A DNA stretch of 64,000 nucleotides from Undaria pinnatifida (lineage: Eukaryota > Sar > Phaeophyceae > Laminariales > Alariaceae), in NCBI GenBank assembly GCA_012845835.1, contig JABAKD010000030.1:14045076-14109075 (forward strand). The letters run 5' to 3'. This document shows, piece by piece, positions 35,991 to 59,090 of this stretch (its first letter is position 1; every line of letters begins with the position of its first letter). The notes under the pieces are model-generated. The model saw only the letters and a list, made by a program, of their open reading frames with translations, searched no databases and was not told where the DNA came from. Position numbers and translations under genes: made by a program.

Positions 35991-36640
35991 GACCTGTTTC
36001 GTGCTGGTGGTCGTCTTGTGCGTTCGCCTCCCTTATTTTTTTCTCTTTGTAGTCCTGGCGAGGGGGTGTGCTTGCATGTCGGCCAGAACCTAAACTAGCC
36101 CTTTTACAGCTGTAAAAATGACCTCAACTCCAATTCCAAGTAGGATGTCCCCAAAGCATGGGCACAGCAATTCTTAAAGCATTAAGAGAGTTTTTATTCG
36201 CCGCTTCTTGGTGAAACGGGGGGGAGTGGAGGCGGGAACCCGGCGGGGGACGGACGCCATGTTCGTGCTTGGTCGGCGACAGTCCGAGGAGGCGGGGAGG
36301 CGGAGACGGAACGCTTTGTAGTACTGCAGCGCGATACGGAAAGCGGGAAACCCACCCGCCCAGTTAGGCCGGCTGGCCACAGTTTTTCTGAGTTTAGGTG
36401 TGACACCAGCAGTGGCAACACCTCCCGCCGCCGGTGTATTCACCCACCCTTCCCATGCTAGAGTATTTATCCCATACTATTCACGGCGTAAGCTCTTGTA
36501 CGAGCTGTCGACCCACACCCTACTAAGTCGCCGACCTCGGTGTTTTGTGATGGCGGTGCATGATAGATACCTTCTGATATATACTATGTACGATATTTGC
36601 TCGGCAGAGCAATCTTCCACGGGTATGTTTAGTAAGATAT
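35991..36640. other. Intergenic stretch after HIRA, no supportable gene
   Basis: A minus-strand frame at 36174-36443 (89 aa, Arg/Pro-rich) has no recognisable domain and no splice partner. No TIR or LTR was found. HIRA and the NDUFAF7 homologue converge on this region. Confidence 0.4.
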
Positions 36641-36995
36641 TATACTTTTTACGCTGGATATACCCGGGCACCTACCTGAGTATGACCAATAAAACCAGAT
36701 TTGGTACCCGGGTAGCCTAGAGTATATACCCGGGTACCCCATAGTGTATGCCCTGGTAACCCAGAGTATATATCGGGGTATCGGGGTAACCAAGAGTATA
36801 TACCCGGGTAACCCAGAGTATGTGACCCGGGTACCCCAGAGTGTATACCCGGGTAACCTAGAGTATATGCCCGGGTAACCCAGAGTATACACCCGGGTAA
36901 CCCAGAGTGTATAACCCAGAGTGTACGCCCGGGTAACCCAGAGTATGTGACCTGGGTAACCCAGAGTATGTGACCCGGGTAACCCAGAGTATGTA
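36640..36995. repeat. Tandem repeat of ACCCGGGTAACCCAGAGTAT
   Basis: About 14 variants of TACCCGGGTAACCCAGAGTA follow one another from about 36660 to 36995. The adjacent segment CCAGATTTGGTACCCGGGTA (36691) resembles CCAGTTTTGGTACCCGCGTA at 32671, and the GGTATACCCGG word also occurs in the TIRs of the 19892-21013 element. These loci may therefore share an ancestral element. Confidence 0.85.
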
Positions 36996-37779
36996 TGCCT
37001 TAGTAAACACGCCGTGGAATTTTCTCTCATGCTTTTTCTTTTCTTCTATTCATATTTTTTTCTCGTGCGTGGTCCTAGGGGCGAGTGAAGGGCAGGGGGG
37101 CGTCACCCACGAACGAAAGTTGTGCTGAAGCCCATGAGATATTCGAGCACGCGGTAGCGTTTTTTACCCCGCCCCGTGGTGGTTGATGCTAGTCGGGCTT
37201 CGGCGTATATTGCGGAGACCGTTCCATTGCAATTTGTCAGTGCAATTTCTCACTGTTTTATTTTCTGGTGTTCTTTGTCAGGCCAGTACCTGCGGTTGAC
37301 AGTAGGTGGCCGCTAGAGGGGGTGGCGGAGGTGGGAGGTGGCCGATCGGGTACGGGGAGCGTTTGGAGAGGGGATCGACGGGGGTGGGGGGGAAGGGGGG
37401 AGGGCGTTCTGCTCTGTACATTTTCCGATAATTGACATTTCAAGATTGAAAACACTACCTCAAGCGTGCAGCAGTTACATCATCAGCATCAGTTGCAGCC
37501 GTATCGGCTACAGCAGCAGCAGCAGCAGCACTGCCGGTGTGACATGGAGTTGCGTGAAGCGTGTACGTTTTTCTTCTCGTATGGCGGCCGGGTTGTTGCA
37601 CTGTGTGTCCAAAGCTCTTGCCATAGTTTTTTTATAAAGGGGGAGGCGAAAATATATTTCTCGACAAGGGCCAAAAAGCGTAGTCTTGCAGACCGTTGGG
37701 ATGGCAACGTTTCTGTGTCGATGGCACGGTTGGTGCATTCCTCTTTCAAGCACTTTTTGTTCCAGGGGGGTTTGTTTGC

Positions 37780-37900
37780 GCAGATCAGTGGGGGGGGGGG
37801 AGGGGGGGAGGGCGGGGTGGAGGGGTTGGGAGGCCCGGGGGGGGGGGTGAGGGGGGAAGCGGAGGCGGGAGCAGGGGGAGGGGCAGGGAAGGGGGGCGGT
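37780..37900. repeat. G-rich purine tract
   Basis: Long uninterrupted and near-continuous G runs (GGGGGGGGGGAGGGGGGGAG and similar) extend for about 110 bp. They are capable of G-quadruplex formation. Similar pure G or C runs of 16-18 bases lie at about 46791, 46961 and 57576. Confidence 0.7.
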
Positions 37901-38875
37901 ATGTGGGGTAGTGTTGTCTACAGTAGTACTGGCATTAGTACCGGTAGTGATTTTTGTACAGGAAAGGACAGGGTAGTGACCGCTTGTTGATCGTTCGGTG
38001 GTGTATAGAGGACAGATTCATGTGCGTGTACATGGTCGATGATTTATTCGATGGGAGCGAATTGTTAACTTCCTTGGGTCGTTTTTCGCCACCGACGGCC
38101 GCTACAATGATGTAGCTAATATAGGTACACGCTAGCCCGCTTCGGCAGCAAAGCATTCATGCCCGTGCTCGGGAACTATCTATCACGGAGTGGCCGAGAG
38201 AAAGGGTGGGAGGGGGCGGAAGGGTTGGGGAGGGGGGGGGGAGACTGTGGCCGAACCAAAACAGGGGGAGGAAGGATATCGTCTGCTGCCTATAAGCAAG
38301 CGAATCGTTTTAAAGACTAAATTTACTTGGAATATCATCCAATGAAACGAAGAAAAACTCGGCGCGCGGGAGTGAGGTTGAGAGCAAGCCTCCAACCTGG
38401 GTCCAAAAGCTTGGCAGGAGGGGGAGGATGATCTGGGAACCCCCTCTCACTCTCGATTGTGTTTTTGTAATCGTGAGGGCGGCGTGAAAATCAGGCTGCG
38501 GAGATACTGGGTGACCATTCCCTCTATTTGCAGCGTCGCCTGTTGATCTAGTTCTTTAGAACCACCAGGACCGATCCACCGTCCTGGGTTTGCTTGTCAA
38601 GCTTTTTTGTGGAACGAGATCGATTGCACCCACGTAAAACCAGCCCATCAGCCTCCATCTGCCGCCCAGTGCCCTGTCCTTCCTTCGAGCTTTTCGACGA
38701 CAGAGACAAGACGCGTTCGGGGGGGGGGACGCTGGTCGAGGAATCTGTCGCTGTCATAATGCAAACGTTGAAGCGGACAACGCGCTACCACGCTCTGCAA
38801 CTACTTCGTACTAGTAATAGTATTAGTAGTTCTTGTGACCATGGCTAGGTGCCCTTTTTTCATAACTGACTGGGT

Positions 38876-39075
38876 GTTGTTGCTGTTGTTCTCACATTAA
38901 CTCGCATAATCAAGTCCGTGGTCACAGGACAGGCTCCAGTCACTCTGGAGTCGAGGAAAACCCCAGGGAAAAAGCACAAACAAATCAAAGGTGGTACACG
39001 CATAGTCTATATCACAGCCCTGAAGCAATTCATGCATCCACCAAAAAATGCAAGGGTATGCGCGAGTCGCCCGAG
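38876..39075 (-). mobile_element. Retroposon 3' tail with microsatellite, copy 2
   Basis: TGTTGTTGCTGTTGTT is followed by CTCACATTAACTCGCATAAT and about 150 bp that match 23821-23962 closely. The minus strand encodes HELLQ, then YACTTFDLFVLFPWGF, then LQSDWSLSCDHGLDYAS and a stop just before the (CAA)n-type tail. The conservation of the peptide ending and of the junction with the simple repeat supports a non-LTR retrotransposon or a derived SINE. It lies between HIRA and the NDUFAF7 homologue. Confidence 0.62.
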
Positions 39076-40479
39076 TGTCTCTGTACCTCACCATGAAAAA
39101 TGCTTGATTGAGGCGGTTTCATTGGCGCTGCGTGTAGCTAACCATTCCCCATGACGGTTGTCATACTGGCTACGCAAAACATAACACGGCAGCGTAAGAC
39201 CGCCAATAAATAGGGAGAGCACTCCCTTGAGTGACCCAACACTACCAACGGGTGACCCGCAAATTACCCCCGTTCCATAGCCAGGGTCTTGGGTCATGCG
39301 TCGGGGCGGGCGTTCACGCAGCAACTATTAATAGCCCCGTGTTATGCGCGTTGGGGCGGGCATCGTGAAACAACGTGTATTAGAAGTTAACGCGGATTAG
39401 CTTCTTAAAATAGCTGTGTGTTGTACCCGCCCCCAGGCACTCTGGTCGCCGGGTATCACACTGCACCGGTGGAGGAACCCCAGCATGCTCACGAGGGCGA
39501 TGCTGCAACGCTGCCTCGGCACCAACCAGTCTGAATGAACATCAGGACTGTCCAAAGGAAGCTACTGACAAGACACGGTCGCTCTTTAAGCCGTGTGCAC
39601 GTACGGCTTGGTCAGCCTCGAAGAAAAGATTTCATCAAAAGATAGTCCACACACTGACTTCCGCACATTTTCATCCCGAAAAGTTCTCAGGCGGTTGAGT
39701 TTAGGGGTTCGGATCCTTTTGCTACTGAAAAACTGAAAACGATTCCAGACTACATGGGCCGAAGTATTTTTTCCCTAAAGCAACATGGGTGCAGCTGTCA
39801 AGGGATTTGGCCTATGCTATTAATAGGGGCCCGTGTGTGTAGTGACCAAAATATTCGACGATTTCGATATTTTCAAGCGTCTACCAGTAGCGTGAGTGCG
39901 CAGCAGTACGAGCAGGGCCATGCCGAGCCCTTCCCGCACGAGTCTTTGCATCGTTGTAAATAGTTCGAAATCCTAGTTTATGATCGCCAACTACTACTAT
40001 TAATATTATCATTACCAGTTGCCGATGCCGTAATCATCCATTTTCGTCGTCAATTTTTCCCTATAGACTATAGAATATAATCAAACTATATATTCAAGTC
40101 TCAAAGGGAAGGTTAGAATTTGAAAAACGTCAACCAAATTGTAGCAAAAATTGTTGAAGCTGGGCCAAGTTCTTCCTCTCGTCACGAGGGATCCAGAAAA
40201 TCATTGTACGGCAGCAGAACACCCAGCAACCAAAACTGCAACAACTACAACAACGCCAACAAGGGGAACCACGGAAACTCCACCGAAGAAGTCGCTGAAG
40301 CAGTGAAGCAGTGAAGCTCATCCGCCCGCCCTACCCCAAACCCCTACAAACACGCCCCAAACACCCTGCAAAACTACCTAATCCCAGCGACACCTCAACA
40401 GACAGCCCGCCCTCCATGTTAGAGCCATACGAAGTATTACATTTGGGGGAGTGCCTATATTTACGGCCGTTCACAGGTC

Positions 40480-40660
40480 AGATCACATCTCATGGGTCGG
40501 GTCAGGTCGGGCTAGGGTGACCCGAGACGACCCGTGAGATTTTAAGAACCTCCTGATCCGACTCGACCCGATCCGACCCGACTCGATCCGACCCATGATC
40601 ACAATAAATATCCTGATCTGACCCCATCCGACCCGACCCGTGAGATGTTGAACATCTACT
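40480..40660. repeat. GACCCGATCCGACCCG simple repeat block
   Basis: GGGTCGGGTCAGGTCGGG (about 40495) on the left and inverse CGACCCGATCCGACCCGACT units on the right form an imperfect inverted pair of pentanucleotide-like repeats. A duplicated GTGAGATGTTG word follows (about 40640 and 40669). It lies downstream of the NDUFAF7 homologue's stop codon. Confidence 0.7.
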
Positions 40661-40982
40661 ATGTTCGTGAGATGTTGGAATTCTACTATTTTCGTTTCAT
40701 TCTCCTAGCACGAGGCGGTCCATTTCTCACGCTAAAACCCGACTAAGACAAAAAAAATTGTGCGCGAACCCCGATGAACCATCCCATCAGCTAAACTCAG
40801 AATACCTACAACAGCTATACCAAGTATAGCCATAAGAGCTATACTCAGTATAGCAATTATCCCAAGCGTCTCATAATTGCACAAATATGACCGCAAAGCC
40901 AAGAAAAAGGCCAGTTCCTCTGTGAAGGAGCCCCATCAGCTCCGAATATCTTAGGCCCGAGGCACTCTTCCTTAGTCTCTTC

Positions 40983-52488
<11,506 letters not shown>

Positions 52489-54827
52489 GGCGGTCTCTGG
52501 TGGTGATGGTGGATCGTAGCTGATGCTGTTGTCGTGCATATCGTGGTAATGTTTCATCGAACGTGGGTTTCCAAAGTATTTTACACATTTTCGAGCATCG
52601 GGAAAAGGGAGAAAAAACAGGAAAAACGGAAAACGAAAAACTGTCAGCATGAAAACAAGCGCGGCGGGCACTGTTCTTATGTTCTTATTACGTACATGCG
52701 CGCACGCGTCATATCCTACGATACCTGATTCTATACAGTACCTCTGGTGTCATACACAGCAGTACTGCACCAGGCATGTAACAGTCACTGGACTCACTTA
52801 TCGACATTTGGTTAGCGATCTTGCAGCAAGGAGAGACAGACCGTCGCACCAGCCAGTCTGACAGTTGATGGCCCATAGGATCATATCTCCCGCATTACGC
52901 GCGCATACACTTTTTACCTCCTATTAATAATAGTACTCCCGCCTCGAGGTGGAGTGTCTCTTGTTTCCCTCACTGAATGAGTGCTTGGTTGACGGCCACA
53001 TTCTAGACACCTTGTTGCCACAATATACTCGCAACGGCTTCACCTCCCCCCTCCCGCCCGATAACGAACACGCACATAAAAAAAACGCTATTAATATTAA
53101 TACCACGCCGGTCAATTCGCCCCCACGTTGTCATATTAATAGACTAAAAATTGAAAGTCATTTGCAGCCACACGTCAGACTAATTGCCGTAAGCGTTGTT
53201 CCCGGGAGGCGGTTACGACACAGGCTACCTAAGGAAGTAGGATGTGTACCTGGTATAGACTACAGTGGTGCTACGACACACTAGCGGGGTGGGCGAGCGA
53301 CATTCCTTTCCGCCACGCTGGCCCGAAACGATCCAACAACCTAACCCTAATCCCAAGAACCCTAATATGTATCTTTATCCCGTGAAGATATCGCACACCG
53401 GAAGCAGTGTCCCCTTCTCGTCCACCCCGCCACCACTACGAGCAGCACCGATTTTAGGCCGCCACCAACCACGTGGTGTGCGAATCTCGGGATTTCAAGA
53501 AAATATCAATAATAATAGTTGTTAACAACTATTCGTAGACCTGTCTACTACTTCAATTATAATAGAGCAGGCGTAACCGGTCTGAACAGAAGTACTCTAG
53601 ACAACGATAAAGCCTATGCATAATGCATCACAACACACGTCAACCAGGTACCTATGGTACACCAGTTGCATATATATACGTATCATGCACAGAGTATCCG
53701 TATGTAGCACGCACGGCATATACCGACACACTTTACAGTTAGACCCATTCCCGTTCGTAACGGCAACGGCAAAAGACAGCCCAATCATTAAGTGACCCGC
53801 GGTAAACGACCATGCCAACGGCTGTGCCCTCTGTGCAACGGCAAACCTAGAACCAGCCGATTCCTCCACGAAGCTCACCATAGATAGTGGAGCTCCTCGG
53901 AATGCTAAAAGCGCACAAATAATAGCGACAGCAGTGCCGTGCGCCAAAAGCATGTTGTCATCAACGAAAAAAGACTTGTGCCAGATACACTCTAGACTCT
54001 AGACTCTAGACAAAGCGTCCGATACTAAAGAAAAACATAAACACTACTCGTAGCAAATGCCTACGGTACATATATGTATATGTGAAGGCGTGTGATACAC
54101 GATACAATCTCATCGCTTCTTAAAGTCGACGACTATTAACAATCGTCTCCTGGTGAACGACATTTCCATAGAGAATGTCCTCCACGCGCGGCGCACAGGA
54201 CCAAAATTCATTCAATCGGCCCCACGACGCTAGCTCGAAGCCAGAAAATCTTACTCAGAGCTGATTGTATCTACAGTATCTTACGCCAACAGCATATCAT
54301 CATCAACGAGGAAAAAACAATCGTCATCCTCGACACCCAACCAGAAGCGACAGGACATGGGTGATGCGAACAAAGCCAAAACCCTATGAGACGCCCGAAG
54401 CAATTAAGTGTGTACAACAACACGATTCTGAAAAACGCCGTTATTGTTGTTCACACAAAGCAAAACGCCATGTCTCCGGTGATCGCGCCGCCAAGCCAAG
54501 CTGAAGAACAAGGCGGTAGCGACCTGTAAAGGGGCAGACGACGCAAGGCAGCGACGCGTGCGAGGGGTTCGTGACCGCGAAGAAAACGTTGGTCTACTGA
54601 CAGTGCATCGCGCAAGCCTTTAGCAAAACCAAGAGCGCTCAAACCCAAAACTCACAACACGGCGATGCTGGCGACTATGGTGCTGGTGATGTAGACCCGT
54701 GGTTCAGTGTGAGCACCCCTTGGACTACCTCGAAACAAACCATAATTGCCATTGTATTCAAGAACTGTACTTCAATCTACAGAGCCCTTTTTCTTACTAA
54801 CGCCGACGCGCTACCATAACTACCTAC
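52489..54827. other. Intergenic region upstream of the NDUFAF7 homologue
   Basis: It should contain the promoter of the NDUFAF7 homologue and the 3' UTR of the membrane protein gene, which are in tandem on the minus strand. The segment 52920-53145 holds four copies of TATTAATA. A triple TCTAGACTCTAGACTCTAGAC repeat lies at about 53990. No coding domain was found. Confidence 0.45.
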
Positions 54828-57800
54828 CTAGCCGCTTTGGCCGCCAGCCTCGTTTGGCGACGAGCGCCCCCAGCCCAGCATGGAGAAGACGACATTCCGG
54901 CCGTGGGGCCTGCCTTGCGTGGCGGTGTTTGCGCTGTCGGTTGCCTCCGCACTGGCGGCCATGTCGCGCGTGTCCCATCGAAAGATTCTGCGCCTGCCCT
55001 TTTTCCTTTTCTTTGGACTGTTGGTGGAGTCCTCTTTGTTTTCCTTGCCGTTTTTCTTGCCCTTCTCAAGCTTCCTCCTTTTCGCTGTTAGTTCGAGATC
55101 TCGCTCAAGCTTTTTCTTCCTTCTTTCCTTCGCTTCATGATTCTTCTCCTGAATCTCTTTCTCGCTCATTTTCAGAAGAGCCACCGCATCGTTCGGTCCC
55201 CGACCCCCCGCATCCGACCACACGAGGTCTCCCGACGCCGTCACCATCTCCAACGCACCGTCCTTGGAAAAACCGAGGATCCCACCGCCCTTCCTCAAAA
55301 CCTTCGCGAGGCTCATGGAGGTAGCAATCGATGGGGTGGCGTCGACTGAGCAAAAGCGCTCCCGCCCAACCAAGAGGCGCCCGAGGCGCGATCTGGCCCC
55401 GTAGACAGGCGTGCCCATCTTGGCGGCACCACGCAGTAGACGCTCGGCCCGGCAGAGAGTACTAACCGGTGCCTTCTCTGCCGGTGCAGCTTCGGCCAAT
55501 AATATCTGATCAGGGCCAACGGAAAATGAAGAAAAAAGGGAAGAAAAAAAAAACAATCGAACGAGCTCATGGGAAGCGTACAAGCAGACAAGGGTGAGCT
55601 CCCTCCGCACATAGAAACTGCTGAATTGGGGGTATTCAAAGTTGTGTTTTCGATCAGCGTCTGGCGCGTTGCCCTGTTTTCGAGGAGGGATGGGTGCCTT
55701 GGTATGCGATGAGTGCAAGACGGCCTAAACGTTACGCTGACTCGGACGCGCGACACGCATCTGTACATAGCAAAACAATATCCCACTTGTCGAGATGCGT
55801 CCACTGGTAGGTGCTCGCGTCGGGATGGGTTCACGAGTGGGTTCTCATGGTGGCAGCACGGCAGAGGTACATGTAGACACGACGTAGCATATAGAAGGAC
55901 ACAGGTATGTATACCAACTTATGTAGATGAATTGGTGGGGATCTCCCGAGGTCCATATAATGTGCCTCGGGAGAAACATCCCTGTTGTCTCCACGAGCTC
56001 TGACGGTTTCATAATCATCTCGTACGCCTCGTACCGTCGGCAGCCTCCCTACTAGGTGTATGTACGATATAATACAGGCCTCAAAACATACCGGCGATTC
56101 AAACCATGATCACCAAACATTTAAATCCATGTCATCATGCTCAAAACCCAAATATCAAAACCAAATATCAGATTCAGTACAACTGCCAAGTCCAGAATAT
56201 TCCAATTCAATGACTTCAACATCAACCCGGCGATCAGTACTAGCTGCCGTAACTAGGAGCATCTGCCCCAGTAATCAAACTGTCATCAGCTGGTGAATAG
56301 GGTTGACACAAGTGTGTCTAATGCAAAACTTAATCCCAACCTCAAAATACCAATTTCAAGAACTCCAACTTCAACCCGGTAAAAAGCACTCAGCTGGCGT
56401 AACTAGGAGTGTCTGCCGCAGTAATCAAAAGGCTACCCGCTGGCGAACAGGTTTGAAACAAGTGTGCCGAATACAAAACTGCAGCAAAGTTCAAAACTCA
56501 AACTCCAAACTCAAAGTTCAAATTCAAGAACTTCAACACCAACCGGGCAATAAGCACTCAGATGCCGGTACTAGGAGCGTCTGCCCCAGTAATCACACGG
56601 TCGTCAGCTCGTGAATAGGGTTGAACCGAGTATACCATATCCATAACTCCAACATCTTCAGAGACTCACTCGTGAATAGGGTTGAACCGAGTATACCATA
56701 TCCATAACTCCAACATCTTCAGAGACTCAAACTCAGAAATAGAACATCAAATATGAAAAAAAAAAATGAAATCTTGAAAACAGATTATCAAAACTCAAAA
56801 CCAGAATATATCAAACATCAAAAATAGAATCTCACACCTCAACAACAAAATCTGAGACCTTGAATATAGAAAATAAAACCTCAAAACTCAAAACCAGAAT
56901 GTCAAAACTATCAAAAGCCTTAATCAAGAGTCTGTCCAACTCAGGGGCTTAAAGTACCAAATAGCAGTATCATAATGTGCTCAAAATATAATACCACCTT
57001 CTCGTTTTCAAGAACTAAGTACCAAGAGTACCAGTGCTCGCGTCCAACCAGGCTCCAATTCAAGAACCAAGCATCAACGCCGATAATACTCGTGTCATGC
57101 CAGACTTTCATTCAAGAACCAAGCACCAATACCAATAAATAGCCTCCGTACGAGGAACGTCTACGTCCAGCCAACCAGTGTTGAGAAACCATAATGAAAA
57201 TACAAGCCTCAGTTCTGGCGCCCTACACGTGGCAAATTCTTCATCTCGCGGCTTTCTCCCGAGCCTGTGAGGACAAACTGGATAATCAGTCGTCGTCTAC
57301 AAAGCTCCCATGTGCCAGTTCATTCATTGATCCTGCCATGAATACTATAGTATTTTTAGAAGTGCTCACCGCAAAGTGAGTGGGGTAATACAGTATAGCA
57401 CCACTCACAAAACCTAGATCGAAGAGACCCAGTAGCAGTACAAGTACAGCACGTACATAAAGCCTCCCTACTAGATTCTTCGCATCGCATGCAATGGGGA
57501 GAGGGGCAATGAGGGATCCTAATATTTCAAGTGCCAAGGATTAACGTGTGTCTCGCGGGCCGCTCGAGAGGAAAGGGGGGGGGGGGGGGGGGGGTCAATG
57601 CATATTTCAGCTAACATACCTGATACGCGGCTTCCCTACTCTCTACTTGACAAAGTATTTAGCAGGCGGCGGGGGGGAGGCGGGGAGCAGCGGGAAGTGT
57701 GTTAATGCATATTATGTGCCTCGGGACACACATCCCTATTGCCTCCACAAACTCCCTGACGGTTTAATAATAATCTCGTACGCCTCGTACCGTCGACACC

Positions 57801-59090
57801 ACTCACTGCTGAGGTCCCTGAACCGCCCTACGCCCCCCCACCCCCCCCTCGTTGCACACCGCTCGGGTATCGCTTGTTGTTCAAAAGGAAACCCATGTCC
57901 GACTATTCTACAGAGGGAATGCCTCGGAACAGCACATCAAACAGAGCCCGCGGTGGAGGGACAAGGTGACATGGAATGCACTTTGCTGGCACGATGTGTG
58001 GTCTCACCTCTGTGCCGTCAGCGCGGCTTAGGATGGTGTCCCCACCAGGACCCACACTCAGCCTTGGCTTCCAGGAAAACCCTGGGAGAAATCCAAGCCG
58101 ACGGACGCCAACCGTGCCCTCGATGCACTCCCCGGGCAGCAGGGGACTGTCCCCCGGGCTCAATACATAGCCCCGGGAGCAAGGCTTTGCGTTAAACCTG
58201 GTGAAACGATGAAGCAATCGCAAACGGAGGCACGGCAAGGGGGGCGAAATGTGACCAACCTGAGCTTCGAGGCTTGACGACATGGAAAGACTGCTGGACT
58301 TCGGAGCAGGGAAGGGTGGCATACAAATAGTGTAAGCGTGGGAGGACGACGCCCGCAGGTCAGCTACCTACGCGCACTATAGCATGTCACAGTATATTTC
58401 GCTCGCGTAGCAATGTTGTCATATTGGAGCGTGTATAGCCGTACAAAATCTACGGCGATGCGATAACTTTCCGTCAAGACCGAGACCGTTTGGAACTCAC
58501 CTTTCAACGCCGTGTACGAAAGACACTGCAAGTAGAAGCACGATGGCAAGCAAGATGCCGAGGTACAAGCTGTCTCGTACCGATTGCCGAACTGCCCGAG
58601 CCAGACTCAACACCCCTTCCAAAAAATTCTGACGCCAACTGGGCACGACTACCGCCCGTTGTACCCTCCAAGGGGACCATTGCGGGACCCTGGGGTTGCC
58701 AGCAGCTGCCTGTGCTGCCTGACGAGCCAACCCTCGTCGGCGGTATTCGGCAACATCAGCTGCAGCTGCTGCCTTTCTTGCTGCTTGGCGGGCGACGATT
58801 AACATGGCCGCCTTCCTTGATTTGATCTCGCTAGCAAATCTCTTCTTCAATTGAGCTTTCGATTCTACCGCCTGCGCAATCGTCGCCACCGCCGCCGGTT
58901 CACCCTCCCCACTTTCCGGGGCTGCATTCTCGGCAGCTGGAGCCGGGCCAGCTGCAACATTCGCATTGATGGAACTGCTGTTAAGCGCAGGAACGGCCGG
59001 CTCTGCCTCTCCAGCAGGTTGAGTCGGCTCAGGTGCCGCCGCCGCCTTGACAGGGGTCTCCTCCGGCGCCAGAACGGCCGGCTCCGCCAT
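54828..59090 (-). CDS. Predicted single-pass membrane protein, lectin-like, 3 exons
   Basis: In transcription order the exons are 59090-58501, 58197-58008 and 55505-54828. They are GT-AG with phases 2 and 0, giving 485 aa. Residues 1-70 are Ala/Pro/Glu-rich. A Lys/Arg/Ala-rich helical stretch follows at about 75-125. One transmembrane segment, YLGILLAIVLLLAVSFVHGV, lies at about 174-193. The following part looks like a bulb-type (GNA-like) lectin beta-prism: LSPGDSPLLPGECIEG, LSVGPGGDTILSRADGTE, then GGILGFSKDGALEMVTASG and DLVWSD at about 325-350. The sugar-binding QxDxNxVxY motif is only partly kept (KDGALEMVT), so binding may be lost. The last 110 residues are strongly basic (KERRKKKLERDLEL, KKRKKGRRR). 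There is no signal peptide, so type II topology is likely. The gene structure is well supported. The lectin call is a pattern judgement from the repeated DG-L-W pattern and could be wrong. Confidence 0.6.
55955..56039. repeat. Direct repeat, about 85 bp, left copy
   Basis: TGTGCCTCGGGAGAAACATC, TGACGGTTTCATAATCATCT and CGTACGCCTCGTACCGTCGG match 57709-57795 in order and orientation at about 80%. The pair brackets about 1.7 kb of intron 2 of the membrane protein gene. They could be short LTRs of a TRIM-like element or a segmental duplication. Confidence 0.7.
56210..56735. repeat. Tandem repeat, about 150-168-bp unit, three copies, plus 61-bp duplication
   Basis: ACTAGGAGCATCTGCCCCAG (56252), ACTAGGAGTGTCTGCCGCAG (56402) and ACTAGGAGCGTCTGCCCCAG (56570) mark three units, each preceded by a TTCAACxxCAACCCGG word. 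The end of the array, CGTGAATAGGGTTGAACCGA to AGAGACTCA, is then exactly duplicated with a 61-bp period (56610 and 56671). It lies in intron 2 of the membrane protein gene. Confidence 0.85.
56735..57130. repeat. CAAAACTCAAAA-type AT-rich low-complexity stretch
   Basis: Degenerate ATCAAAACTCAAAACCAGAA units extend for about 300 bp, followed by two copies of a TTCAAGAACxAAGCACCAA word (about 57061 and 57112). Both strands lack genes. Confidence 0.65.
57709..57795. repeat. Direct repeat, about 85 bp, right copy
   Basis: TGTGCCTCGGGACACACATC, TGACGGTTTAATAATAATCT and CGTACGCCTCGTACCGTCGA form the second copy of the repeat at 55955-56039, in the same orientation. Confidence 0.7.

Noticed and set aside
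36174-36443. 89-codon Arg/Pro-rich minus-strand frame downstream of HIRA
   Set aside because: No conserved motif and no neighbouring exon. The composition fits GC-rich non-coding sequence.
38548-38757. Minus-strand frame ending GGSVLVVLKN, possible last exon of another gene
   Set aside because: No acceptor-linked upstream exon and no recognisable family. Insufficient to call a gene.
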